Positions 37,110 to 48,600 of a DNA stretch of 64,000 bases are shown here, piece by piece (position 1 is the first letter of the stretch; the number at the start of each line of letters is the position of its first letter). The notes beneath the pieces were generated by a model. It was given only the letters and a program-made list of their open reading frames with translations, ran no database searches and was not told the DNA's origin. The DNA comes from Bradyrhizobium sp. ISRA430 (GTDB lineage: Bacteria; Pseudomonadota; Alphaproteobacteria; Rhizobiales; Xanthobacteraceae). The stretch lies in NCBI RefSeq assembly GCF_029909975.1, contig NZ_CP094516.1, positions 5,952,001 through 6,016,000 of the forward strand. The letters run 5' to 3'. Position numbers and translations under genes: made by a program.

Positions 37110-37140
37110 AAAGGGCGGCCGAGAGGCCGCCCTTTTTGTT
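37110..37140 (+). terminator. Rho-independent terminator of pckA
   Basis: AAAGGGCGGCC and GGCCGCCCTTT form an 11-bp stem with a 4-base loop (GAGA) followed by a T-run. It starts 20 bp after the pckA stop. Confidence 0.9.
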
Positions 37141-37154
37141 TGGGCGACTGCTGT

Positions 37155-37302
37155 CCCTTCTCCCCTTGTGGGAGAAGGTGGCGCGAAGCGCCGGATGAGG
37201 GGTTCTCTCTGCACGTTCGATTGATAGAGGTTCATTCGCGGAGAGAACCCCTCACCCCGCTTCGCTTCGCGAAGCGACCCTCTCCCACAAGGGGAGAGGG
37301 TC
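37155..37302. repeat. Long inverted repeat of CTCTCCCC-type units
   Basis: Two imperfect arms of about 55 bp (37155-37210 and 37238-37302) face each other. Each contains a small hairpin (CTTCTCCC / GGGAGAAG and CCCTCTCCC / GGGGAGAGGG) and the sequence GAGGGGTTCTCTC or its complement. It lies between pckA and the convergent thioesterase gene. Confidence 0.75.
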
Positions 37303-37307
37303 AGAAC

Positions 37308-38123
37308 CTACACCTTGAAATACGCGATCTGCGTCGTGGTCGCGAGCAGGCGGCCGTTCGGGGACCATAGCTCGCCGTTCTGATCGCCGTAGCTCTTGTG
37401 GAAGACCTTTGCATCGGCTGTCGCGAGGACGCGGGTGATGTCCTCGGCCAGAAGGCTCTCCGCATCCGTATGGAAATAGGTCGTCAGCGACACCGTACCG
37501 AACGGCACCAGCTCGCGCCGTGCGTGGAAGATGCGGCCGAAGAAGGCGTCCGACATCGACATCAGCGACAGCATGTCGAGCCTGCGCGGCGTGCGGTCGC
37601 CGATCCAGACCTTGGAATAAGTGCTTGCGAGCTCGGCTTGTGGCGGGCCGATCCGCATCTCGCCCTCGACGAAGCGGAATTCATACTGGTTGGCCCAGGA
37701 TGCCGCGATCTTTGGAAAAGGCAGGGTCTGCTCGAACGGCTTTGCGTCCGGGCATTTCGCGACCGCATGCGACCAGGACGGCCGGCGCTCGGCAAACACG
37801 GCGGTCGCGAGGGTCGCGACCTCGCCGCCGCCTTGTGACAGTTCGACGCTCCAGTGCTGGCTCGAACGGTTGGCCTTCACCAGCCGCACGTCGAGATCGA
37901 ATGGTCCCTTCGCGATCGGCGCGCAGTAATTGACGGTGAGCGCCAACGGATCGCCGGCGCGCTGTGGATGATCGATCAGCGCGCGCAGGATGGTCGCGGC
38001 GGTCGCGCCGCCGAATGGGCCGACAAAGGCCCAATAGTCGTCGCTGGTGTGCCCCTGCCATCGGCTGTCGCCGGCAGTAACGCGCGTCGCCTCGTCGAAG
38101 GGGTGCGGGAGTTTGGCGTGCAT
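37308..38123 (-). CDS. Acyl-CoA thioesterase, double hot-dog (TesB-like) fold
   Basis: The 271-residue soluble protein has two hot-dog halves: an N-terminal one (about 10-115; GFVGPFGGATAATILRALI-type helix at 34-52) and a C-terminal one (about 150-270; RRLDMLSLMSMSDAFF). This pattern is typical of the TesB/4HBT_3 thioesterase group, which cleaves acyl-CoA to fatty acid and CoA. The chain-length preference is unknown. It stands alone on the minus strand, with a dispersed repeat starting 29 bp upstream of its start. Confidence 0.85.
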   Translation of the reverse strand: MHAKLPHPFDEATRVTAGDSRWQGHTSDDYWAFVGPFGGATAATILRALIDHPQRAGDPLALTVNYCAPIAKGPFDLDVRLVKANRSSQHWSVELSQGGGEVATLATAVFAERRPSWSHAVAKCPDAKPFEQTLPFPKIAASWANQYEFRFVEGEMRIGPPQAELASTYSKVWIGDRTPRRLDMLSLMSMSDAFFGRIFHARRELVPFGTVSLTTYFHTDAESLLAEDITRVLATADAKVFHKSYGDQNGELWSPNGRLLATTTQIAYFKV

Positions 38124-38151
38124 AGTCAGTCCTCGAAGCCCGCCCGACCGA

Positions 38152-38229
38152 CATTGCGAGCGCAGCGAAGCAATTCAGAATCTTTCTGCGGAGGCAGTCC
38201 GGATTGCTTCGCTGCGCTCGCAAATGACG
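38152..38229. repeat. Dispersed inverted repeat (ATTGCGAGCG family, copy 3)
   Basis: Imperfect arms of about 30 bp (CATTGCGAGCGCAGCGAAGC at the left, its complement at the right) around a GGCA-containing centre. It carries a few mismatches compared with copy 1. It lies between the thioesterase and glgP genes. Confidence 0.85.
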
Positions 38230-38354
38230 GTGTTTGAGGCAACGGCGTCAGCGTCGCCGACGCCGCCTTGTGGGGATGATGACGATCATATCATCATCCT
38301 CCGCGCCTGATGCAATAACCTCGCGGGTAACGCGGATTTTCGCGTCGTGGAAAA

Positions 38355-40955
<2,601 letters not shown>

Positions 40956-41076
40956 TGCGCTGGCGTAATTTTATGCAAGGAATGGGCCGGTTTGGAAACC
41001 CGGGAGCCCACGGAGAAACCTGAATTCGGTGCTAGATTGCGCGCAAATTCGGCCATCAGTGTGGAGGAGGCGCCCC

Positions 41077-41310
41077 ATGAGACTGCTGATCGAAATCGCC
41101 GCTGCAGCCTTGCTCGTCGTCTGCATCACCGCGTCCAGCGCCGCCTTCGCCGCCGGCAAACCGGGCCGCAGCGCCGATGCCTTAAGCTGCGCCGTCTCGC
41201 TCCCGCAAAACGCAACGCCAGCCGTGCGCTGTGCCGCCATCAAGCGTCAATGCGGCGGCAAGTTTTACGCGAGCGCATGTGGCGACAGGCTGATGTCTGC
41301 GGTGAGGTGA
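41077..41310 (+). CDS. Small exported cysteine-rich protein
   Basis: The 77-residue product has a signal peptide (MRLLIEIAAAALLVVCITAS, cut near AFAAGK) and a mature part of about 50 residues with four cysteines (LSCAV, VRCAA, RQCGG, SACGD). These could form two disulfides in the periplasm. GGAGGAGG about 7 bases before the ATG at 41077 fixes the start. Function unknown. It lies just left of the palindrome-flanked GIY-YIG unit. Confidence 0.78.
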   Translation: MRLLIEIAAAALLVVCITASSAAFAAGKPGRSADALSCAVSLPQNATPAVRCAAIKRQCGGKFYASACGDRLMSAVR

Positions 41311-41335
41311 GGGTGATTGGTGTAACGAAGATGAT

Positions 41336-41368
41336 GTCGTCCCCGCGAAGGCCGGGACCCATAACCAC
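41336..41368. repeat. Left 33-bp inverted repeat of the GIY-YIG unit
   Basis: It begins GTCGTCCCCGCGAAGG and ends CCCATAACCAC. It matches the reverse complement of 41696-41728 at 32 of 33 positions. It also contains its own small hairpin (GTCCCCGC / GCCGGGAC). It ends 5 bp from the stop codon of the nuclease gene. Confidence 0.9.
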
Positions 41369-41373
41369 GGCTG

Positions 41374-41661
41374 TCAGAGAAGATGGGACAAGTCGCGCCA
41401 ATCGGGATGATCCCCCTCGATCAAACGAATCTTCCAGTCGCGATGCCATTCATTCAACGCCTTCTCGCGTGCGATCGCTTCGGCTGGCGAGGCGTATGTC
41501 TCGACGTAGACGAGTCGCGTCACGCCGTACTTCTTGACAAACTTCGAGCCTCTTCCTGAACGATGCAACGCAAGCCGACCGCTAAGGTCGTGGCAAATGC
41601 CGATGTACAGTGTGCCGTAGCGTCGGCTCGCTAAAATGTAGGCGTAATACGGGGCATTCAT
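41374..41661 (-). CDS. GIY-YIG nuclease-family protein
   Basis: The 95-residue protein is a single GIY-YIG domain of the UPF0213/YhbQ type: YYAYILASRRYGTLYIGICHDL (5-26) is the two-part signature, LSGRLALHRSG (26-36) carries the catalytic-type Arg29, and SPAEAIAREKALNEWHR (58-74) the Glu. It is predicted to cut DNA. Open frame extends upstream to 41808, but I chose the ATG at 41661, where the domain starts. The gene sits between two 33-bp inverted repeats (41336-41368, 41696-41728) with only 5 and 34 bp to spare, so it looks like part of that element. Confidence 0.88.
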   Translation of the reverse strand: MNAPYYAYILASRRYGTLYIGICHDLSGRLALHRSGRGSKFVKKYGVTRLVYVETYASPAEAIAREKALNEWHRDWKIRLIEGDHPDWRDLSHLL

Positions 41662-41695
41662 TGCTGGGCGCCCATTTCCGAAACGTCTGAAAGCA

Positions 41696-41728
41696 GTGGT
41701 TATGGGTCCCGGCCTTCGCCGGGACGAC
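41696..41728. repeat. Right 33-bp inverted repeat of the GIY-YIG unit
   Basis: It forms a perfect hairpin by itself (GTCCCGGC, loop CTTC, GCCGGGAC) and pairs with 41336-41368 at 32 of 33 positions. Partial similarity extends another 11 bp inward on each side. A related single copy is at 6664-6708. Confidence 0.9.
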
Positions 41729-41843
41729 ATTGTAGAAGCATTGGAACGAATTAAGAACACTTTAGCAAGTCTTTGATATATCATTGTGATTCGGTGCGTT
41801 GCCGACACAATATCTAGGGTCTGCCAGACTTCGCGAGGACTAC

Positions 41844-42275
41844 ATGTCCACCATTGCCTTCCATCAATTCGCCCTCACCCGGATCGCCGATTTCGCGCGC
41901 TCGTTGTCGCGCCTGCATCAGGCAGCGCGGCGTTACGCGGTCGATGACGACCAGTTCGACCGCGAGTTCAACGCGGTGTGCCAGTCGATCTGGGGCTACA
42001 CGGTCGACGATATCAGCGACGATCTGTTTTCGGTCGAGGATCACCTGTTCCTCGACACGCTGGATGAGGCGCATGCGCGCATCTTCGCGGCCGAGCAGGG
42101 CTATGACCTCGTCGACGACCAGGGCATGCTGACCGACTGGTGGGGCTTTTGCTGGATGATTCTGGCTGAGAGGCGCGGCCTGCTGACGCCGGAAAACCGC
42201 GCCGCCGCGCGTGCCGCGATCGAGGAGAAATATCTGGCGGCGCCGAACGTGATCGGGGTGATCATCGGGCGGTAA
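41844..42275 (+). CDS. Conserved-looking hypothetical protein, acidic
   Basis: I do not recognise this 143-residue protein. It is soluble and acidic, with a helical N-terminal half and a Trp-rich centre (GMLTDWWGFCWMILAERRGLL) ending in a helix and VIGVIIGR. Codon use is like that of its neighbours, which supports a real gene. The ATG at 41844 has GCGAGGAC upstream. It lies right of the GIY-YIG unit, and an 80-bp dispersed repeat follows its stop by 13 bp. Confidence 0.7.
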   Translation: MSTIAFHQFALTRIADFARSLSRLHQAARRYAVDDDQFDREFNAVCQSIWGYTVDDISDDLFSVEDHLFLDTLDEAHARIFAAEQGYDLVDDQGMLTDWWGFCWMILAERRGLLTPENRAAARAAIEEKYLAAPNVIGVIIGR

Positions 42276-42288
42276 CGCAAACATCCTT

Positions 42289-42369
42289 CGTCATTGCGAG
42301 CGAAGCGAAGCAATCCAGAGTGTCGCCGCGGGAGCATTTCTGGATTGCTTCGCTTTGCTCGCAATGACG
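42289..42369. repeat. Dispersed inverted repeat (ATTGCGAGCG family, copy 4)
   Basis: Arms of about 30 bp (left arm CGTCATTGCGAGCGAAGCGA) around a GGGAGCA-containing centre, between a plus-strand hypothetical gene and the convergent DUF2865 gene. Confidence 0.88.
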
Positions 42370-42388
42370 GCTTGGTTACAGTTGGGTC

Positions 42389-43201
42389 CTACTCCAGCCC
42401 CGCGCGCTTCGCCGGCTTCTGCGTCTGCGGCACCGACACATCAGGCGGGGTCTCGCGGACAATCTCCGCAGCCGGTGCATCCGTCGACACCGTCTCCGCG
42501 CGCACCGGGGCGACCTTCATTTCGCCGAGGCGGGCGCGGACCTGGGCGGTGAGGCCGGGATAGGACGCGACCGGCGTGAAATCCGCGGTCTGGTCGTTGC
42601 CGACGCGGATACCGGTATAGGCGACGAGGCCGTCGGAGGTGGCGATCACGTCGCCGGCTTTCAGCGACGAGTCCAGCGCGAGATCAACCGGAGCGAGGCC
42701 GACCGGCTCGCGGCCGTTGCACGTGCAATCGGACCGCAGCGCCTTGCGGTAGGCGAACGCGTTCTCGCTGTCGGCGTAACGCTCGCCGGTCTGCGCATAG
42801 GCGCCGTCGATGCTGGAGCCGAAATAGACCTTTGTCGCGCTGGCGGGACAGAAGGCCTGACACATCTGTGCAGGCGAGGCGAGCCCGCGCATCAACGGAA
42901 AGTATTTTCCGTCGCAGGTGCGCACGCAAAAGGCCGGACCCGAGCCGCCGACGGCCGCCGTCCGAGTCGGCGGGACATCTTGCTGAACCGGCGCATTCTG
43001 CTGGCCGGTGAAGGGATCGGTGTAGGTGCTTGCCTGCTGCGACCGCTGCCGCTGCAATCCGCCGAAGAAGAAGTCGAACAGGCCCTCAGCCGAAGCCGGG
43101 GCCGATGCCGCGAGCATCGGAGTTGCAAGGAGGGCGGCTACCTGCATCGTGCGCCGCCGCCGGCGCGCATGGGACAACTCTGTACGCAATGCTCGCTCCA
43201 C
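42389..43201 (-). CDS. DUF2865-type exported protein
   Basis: The 270-residue protein has an Arg-rich N-terminus and then a signal-like hydrophobic stretch (TMQVAALLATPMLAASAPAS, 18-37). Its conserved core (about 88-210) has six cysteines: AFCVRTCDGKYFPL, QMCQAFCPAS and SDCTCNG. This is the DUF2865 signature found in rhizobial genomes; the function is unknown, probably periplasmic or envelope-linked. The start is uncertain between GTG 43201 and the ATG of MQVAALL at 43147; the latter gives a normal signal peptide. Confidence 0.82.
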   Translation of the reverse strand: MERALRTELSHARRRRRTMQVAALLATPMLAASAPASAEGLFDFFFGGLQRQRSQQASTYTDPFTGQQNAPVQQDVPPTRTAAVGGSGPAFCVRTCDGKYFPLMRGLASPAQMCQAFCPASATKVYFGSSIDGAYAQTGERYADSENAFAYRKALRSDCTCNGREPVGLAPVDLALDSSLKAGDVIATSDGLVAYTGIRVGNDQTADFTPVASYPGLTAQVRARLGEMKVAPVRAETVSTDAPAAEIVRETPPDVSVPQTQKPAKRAGLE

Positions 43202-43458
43202 CCGACGCTACTGAACTGGCTGGGACCGAGGCCTCAGCACATGATTCACCATATTCCGGGATGGTAAATGAGCAGTTGCGCGGGGGCGGTTTCAAGACGA
43301 GGCGGTGACCTCTTTAAGGCCTGGCGCAGCTTCCGACGGATCGTTGCTTCCGGGTCACGGTTCCGCCAAAGGCTAGCCGAGCCACAACGGTGCTCAGCCG
43401 CCGAAGCTTGAGCGCAGGCGGCACGCCCCGGTATCACGGCGCAGGATGTTTCGTCGCG

Positions 43459-44022
43459 TTAGGCCTTCAAGAACTCCGAAGCCTTGTAGAGCGAGCGGAA
43501 CGGCAGGCCGGCTTGGCCGAACGTATCGGTGGCGCCTTCCTCGCGGTCGACCATGGTGAGCACCAGCACCACATCGGCGCCGGCCTCGCGCACCGATTCC
43601 ACCGCCTTCATCGCCGATGCGCCGGTCGTGGTGACGTCCTCGACGATCACGACGCGCTTGCCCTGAAGCGTCTCGCCCTTGGCGAGGCCCTCGATCGCCA
43701 GCTTGGCGCCGTGCTCCTTCGGCTTCTTGCGCACGAAGAAGGCCGCGATCGGATGCCCCTTGATCCAGGAGATCTGCGCCAGCGCGCCGGCAAGCGGCAC
43801 CGCGCCCATCTCGAGGCCGCCGATGAAATCGAGCCGGTCGTCCTTCAGCGCTTCATAGGTCAGCTCGGCGAGCAGCGTCGCGCCCTCCGGGTCGAGCATG
43901 GTCGGCTTGAGATTGAAGTAGAAATCGCTCTTGCGGCCCGACGCGAGCGTCACCTCGCCGCGGCCGAAGGAGCGCCGGCGGATGATTTCGAACAGGCGGG
44001 CGCGGGAGGCAGATTTCGACAC
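43459..44022 (-). CDS. pyrE: Orotate phosphoribosyltransferase
   Basis: This cytosolic enzyme joins orotate and PRPP to make orotidine monophosphate in pyrimidine synthesis. The 187-residue length is normal. The PRPP-binding motif [19 protein letters not shown] (about 122-140) is intact, with [14 protein letters not shown] upstream and the catalytic loop near [10 protein letters not shown]. It is transcribed divergently from the GST gene (203 bp between). Confidence 0.96.
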   Translation of the reverse strand: MSKSASRARLFEIIRRRSFGRGEVTLASGRKSDFYFNLKPTMLDPEGATLLAELTYEALKDDRLDFIGGLEMGAVPLAGALAQISWIKGHPIAAFFVRKKPKEHGAKLAIEGLAKGETLQGKRVVIVEDVTTTGASAMKAVESVREAGADVVLVLTMVDREEGATDTFGQAGLPFRSLYKASEFLKA

Positions 44023-44225
44023 GTCGGTCCCTCGGGAGCGTTTTTGGAAGTGGCGGAATTTATCCCCCGCCGCGGTGACATTCCAGAGGGGGCGGGCCCG
44101 TCAAATCGCCCGTCAACAGGCGAGCGGCCGCGCCAGCGGCCGGTCCGCCATTCCGGCACGCCGGTTGTAGCAGTGCAACCTTCTGGAGTAGGTGAGGCCA
44201 CGTCTCTTGGGGAAGGAAACAGAGA

Positions 44226-44852
44226 ATGACCATCGAGCTCCACACCTGGAACACGCCGAACGGCCGGAAAATCTCGGTCGCGCTGGAGGAAATGGGGCTG
44301 CCCTACAAGGTGATCCCGGTGAACATCACCAAGGGTGAGCAGATGGCCCCAGGGTTCCTCAAGCTCAGCCCGAACAACAAGATCCCCGCGATCGTTGACC
44401 CCGAGGGTCCCGACGGCAAGCCCGTCAGCATATTCGAGTCCGGCGCGATCCTGCTCTATCTCGGCGAGAAGACCGGAAAATTCCTGCCGAAATCGCTGGC
44501 AGGCCGCATCCCTGTCTACGAATGGTTGATGTGGCAGATGGGCGGTTTCGGGCCGATGCCCGGCCAGGTGCACCATTTCATCGCGCTCGAGAACGAGCAG
44601 GACCGCGCCTACGGCTTGAAGCGCTTCATGGCGGAGACGCGTCGGCTCTATGGCGTGCTGGATCGTCGGCTCGAAGGCCGCGACTTTGTTGCGGGCGACC
44701 TCTCGGTCGCCGATTTCGCCATCCTCGGCTGGGCCTGGCGCCACCCGCGTCACAAGGTGGAGCTGGCAGATTTTCCCAACGTGAAGCGCTGGTACGAGGC
44801 CCTGATGGCGCGCCCGGCCGTGCAGCGGGGCATGGAGGCGAAGCTGGATTGA
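44226..44852 (+). CDS. Glutathione S-transferase family protein (Nu/Ure2p type)
   Basis: The 208 residues hold an N-terminal thioredoxin-like GST domain (about 1-85; NTPNGRKISVALEEMGLPYK and IFESGAILLYLGEK) and an all-helical C-terminal domain (about 90-205; DLSVADFAILGW). The TPNGRKISV start resembles YfcG/YghU disulfide-reducing GSTs, which use glutathione. The ATG has an AAGGA-rich upstream sequence. It ends 44 bp before the convergent LysE-type gene with a hairpin in between. Confidence 0.88.
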   Translation: MTIELHTWNTPNGRKISVALEEMGLPYKVIPVNITKGEQMAPGFLKLSPNNKIPAIVDPEGPDGKPVSIFESGAILLYLGEKTGKFLPKSLAGRIPVYEWLMWQMGGFGPMPGQVHHFIALENEQDRAYGLKRFMAETRRLYGVLDRRLEGRDFVAGDLSVADFAILGWAWRHPRHKVELADFPNVKRWYEALMARPAVQRGMEAKLD

Positions 44853-44862
44853 GGTCGTTAAT

Positions 44863-44888
44863 CCCTCTCCCCTTACAAGGGGAGAGGG
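44863..44888. terminator. Hairpin between convergent genes (CTCTCCCC family)
   Basis: CCCTCTCCCCTT and AAGGGGAGAGGG pair perfectly over 12 bp around a 2-base loop (AC). It lies between the GST (stop 44852) and LysE-type (stop 44896) genes, so it probably stops transcription in both directions. Confidence 0.65.
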
Positions 44889-44895
44889 AAGCGGC

Positions 44896-45531
44896 TCACA
44901 CCTTCCGCGCCTCGACCGCCATCCGCACCGCGAGCCCGGCCAGCACCGTGCCCATCAGCCAGCGCTGCACCAGCATCCAGCTTGGTCGGCTCGACAGGAA
45001 CAGCGCGATCGAGCCCGCCGCGAGCGCGATCATGGCGTTGACGCTGACGCTGATCGCGATCTGGATCGCGCCCAACACCACCGATTGTGCCAGCACGCTG
45101 CCGGCGGCGGGATCGATGAACTGCGGCAGCAGCGCCAGATAGAGCATCGCGATCTTCGGGTTGAGCAGGTTGGTGACGAACCCCATCGCGAACAATTTGC
45201 GCGGGCTGTCGATGGCGAGCTTCCTGACCTGGAACGGCGAGCGGCCGCCCGGCTTCACCGCCTGCCAGGCCAGCCACAACAGATAACCGGCACCGGCAAA
45301 GCGTAGCGCGTCATAGGCAAAGGGAACGGCGAGCAGCAGTGCCGTGATGCCGAATGCCGCGCACAGCATGTAGAACACGAAGCCGAGCGCGACGCCGCCG
45401 AGCGAGACGATGCCCGCCCCAGGCCCTTGCGTGATCGAGCGCGAGATCAGGTAGATCATGTTCGGCCCCGGCGTCAGCACGAGACCGAGGCAGACGAGGG
45501 CGAAGCCGAGCAGGGCGGAGGCGTGGGGCAT
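44896..45531 (-). CDS. LysE/RhtB-family amino-acid exporter
   Basis: The 211-residue protein has about six membrane segments and the LysE/RhtB hallmark near its start: GFALVCLGLVLTPGPNMIYL, with the loop GPGAGIVSLGGVALG. These carriers export amino acids or their lactones; the substrate is unknown. The gene ends against a bidirectional hairpin and starts beside a repeat-containing gap before polA. Confidence 0.9.
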   Translation of the reverse strand: MPHASALLGFALVCLGLVLTPGPNMIYLISRSITQGPGAGIVSLGGVALGFVFYMLCAAFGITALLLAVPFAYDALRFAGAGYLLWLAWQAVKPGGRSPFQVRKLAIDSPRKLFAMGFVTNLLNPKIAMLYLALLPQFIDPAAGSVLAQSVVLGAIQIAISVSVNAMIALAAGSIALFLSSRPSWMLVQRWLMGTVLAGLAVRMAVEARKV

Positions 45532-45690
45532 GGGTGAACCTGTGTGGGAGATCGCACCGTTCTAATATGCGCCGCGCCGCGCAGCCATCGCGCAATTGCA
45601 CGGAGGACAATTCGACTCTCGCGTCCGGACGCGGCGCAGCGCTCTCGCGGGCTCCCTGCCCCCGTTCTTGCGGGGAGAGGCGAGGACAGA

Positions 45691-48600
45691 TCAGTGCGCC
45701 TCGTCCCAGTTCGTCGCCGCACGTGCATCGACGTGCAGCGGCACCGAGAGCAGCACGGCGGGGAACGGTGCGTCCTGCATGACGTGCTGCACCACCGGAA
45801 GCGTCGCCTCGACTTCCGCGTCCGGCACCTCGAAGATCAGCTCGTCGTGCACCTGGAGCAGCATCTGCGCCGACAGCTTCTTCTCGGCCAGCGCGTCCTC
45901 GACGCGGTTCATGGCGCGGCGGATGATGTCGGCGGCGGTGCCCTGAAGCCGCGCGTTGATCGCAGCGCGTTCGTTGAACGCGCGCACCGAGGCGTTCGAC
46001 GCCTTGATGTCGGGATAGTGGCACTTGCGGCCGAACAGCGTGGTGACATAGCCGTAGCTCCGGCAGAACTCCTTGGTCTCGTCCATATAGGCGCGGATGC
46101 CGGGGAAGCGCTCAAAATACTTCTTGATGTAGGCGGACGCTTCCTCGCGGGCGATGCCGAGCTGGTTGGCGAGGCCGAACGCCGAGATGCCGTAGATGAT
46201 GCCGAAATTGATCGCCTTGGCGCGGCGGCGGATTTCGCTCGGCATGCCCTTGATCGGCACGCCGAACATTTCGGACGCGGTCATGGCGTGAATGTCGAGC
46301 CCGTCGCGGAACGCCTGCTTCAGGACCGGGATGTCGGCGATCTCGGCGAGCAGCCTGAGCTCGATCTGTGAATAGTCCGCGGACACCAGCTTGTGGCCGG
46401 GCGTCGCGATGAAGGCGCGGCGGATCTTGCGGCCATCCTCGGTGCGCACCGGAATGTTTTGCAGGTTCGGCTCGTTGGACGACAACCGGCCCGTCGTGGT
46501 CGCCGCCAGCGCGTAGGTCGTGTGCACGCGATGGGTCTGCGGATTGACGTAAGTCGGCAGCGCGTCGGTGTAGGTCGATTTCAGCTTCGAGACCTGACGC
46601 CACTCCAGAATCTTCTTGGGGAAGTCGTAGCCCTGCTCGGCGAGGTCGTCCAGCACCTGCGCCGTGGTCGACCACGCGCCGGTCTTGGTCTTGCTGCCGC
46701 CGGGCAATCCCATCTTGCCGAACAGGATGTCGCCGATCTGCTTGGGGCTGCCGACATTGACGGGCTCGCCCGCAATCTCCTGGATCTCGGCCTCGACCCG
46801 CGCCGCGGTCTGGGCGAACTCGCCTGACAGCCGTGACAGCACCTGACGGTCGATCGCGATGCCGCGCCGCTCCATGCGCGCGAGCACGGAGACCAGCGGC
46901 CGCTCCAGCATCTCGTAGACCGTGGTCATGTGCTCGGCGATGAGGCGCGGCTTCAAGACGCGCCACACCCGCAGGATCACATCGGCGGTTTCGGCCGACA
47001 GCGGTGTGGCCTTGTCGATCGGGACCTGGTCGAAGGTGAGCTTGTTCTTGCCGCTGCCGAGCAGGCCGTTCTCCGCCAGCATGGCGTGGCCGAACCAGCG
47101 TTCCGCGAGCGAGGCCAGCGCGTGCGAGCCGCGCCCGGCGTCGAGCACGTAGGAGATGAGCAGCGCGTCGTCATAGTTGCGCAGGCTGATGCCGTGCTGT
47201 GCCAGCGCGACAGCGGTGAATTTCACGTCGAAGCCGACCTTGAGGATGCCGATCGATTCCAGCACCGGCCGCAGCGCGTCGATGGCGTCGGCATGCTTGA
47301 CCTGATCGGGTGCGAGGCCGGCATCGAACAGGCCGGCGCCGCCGCCGGACTGCTTGTGCGCCAGCGGCACGTAGCAGGCATCGTTCGGCGCCAGCGCCAG
47401 CGCGATGCCACAGAGATCAGCCTGCATCGGGTTGATGGAGTTCGCCTTGGTTTCGATCGCGACGTGGCCAACCTCGTGAATGCGTGCGACGAAAGCGTCG
47501 AGCTCGGCGCGCGTCTTGATCGTCTGGTATTTGCTACGGTCGACCGGGAGCTTTTTCAGCGCCTCCTCGCGCGCGGCCGCGAGCGAGATCGGCGCGCCCT
47601 TTAGGCTCGCGGCCTTGTCCTCCTTGCCGGCGGTTTTATTGCGTTCCTTGGCGCCCGGTGCAGCTTGCGCCGCTGTGCCGGGGCCTGGTGCCGGCACGAC
47701 GTCCGAAGGCGGCAGCGGCGAGAACACGCTGGCACCGCTCTTGTATCCGGGATCGGCCTCTACATCGGCGGGGTCGATCTGCGAATAGTCGGCAACGCGT
47801 CGCGTCAGCGTGGAAAACTCCATCGCCTTCAGGAAGGCGATCAGCTTGCGCGCGTCGGGCTCGTGGACGACGAGGTCGTCGAGCGGCACGTCCAGCTTCA
47901 CCTTGTCGTCGAGCAGCACGAGCTGGCGCGAGATCCGCGCTTTCTCCGCATTCTCGAGCAGCGCCTCGCGGCGCTTAGGTTGCTTGATCTCGCCGGCGCG
48001 GAACAGCAACTGCTCGAGGTCGCCATATTCGATGATCAGTTGTGCCGCGGTCTTGACACCGATGCCGGGCACGCCCGGCACGTTGTCGGTGGAGTCGCCG
48101 GCCAGCGCCTGCACCTCGACCACCTTCTCCGGCGGCACGCCGAATTTCTCGACCACCTCGGGGATGCCGATGCGGCGATCCTTCATGGTGTCGTACATGG
48201 TGACGCAATCGGTCACGAGCTGCATCAGATCCTTGTCCGAGGACACGATGGTTGCGGTCGCGCCGCGCTCGCAGGCCTCGCGCACATAGGTGGCGATCAG
48301 GTCGTCGGCCTCGAAGCCGGCCTGTTCCAGGCAGGGCAGGTCGAAGGCGCGCACCGCCTCGCGGATCAGCGCGAATTGCGGGATCAGATCGTCCGGCGCC
48401 GGCGGCCGGTGCGCCTTGTAGTCGGGATAGATCGTATTGCGGAAGGTGACCTCCGACTTGTCGAACACGATCGCCAGATGGGTCGGCCGGTTGTCGGGGG
48501 GCATGTCGCGCAGCAGCTTCCACAGCATGTTGCAGAAACCGAGCACGGCATTGACCTGCAAGCCATCGGATTTGCGGTTGAGCGGCGGCAGCGCGTGGTA

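Noticed and set aside
37155..37302. CRISPR-like array
   Set aside because: The units are inverted, not direct, repeats, there are no regular spacers and no cas genes.
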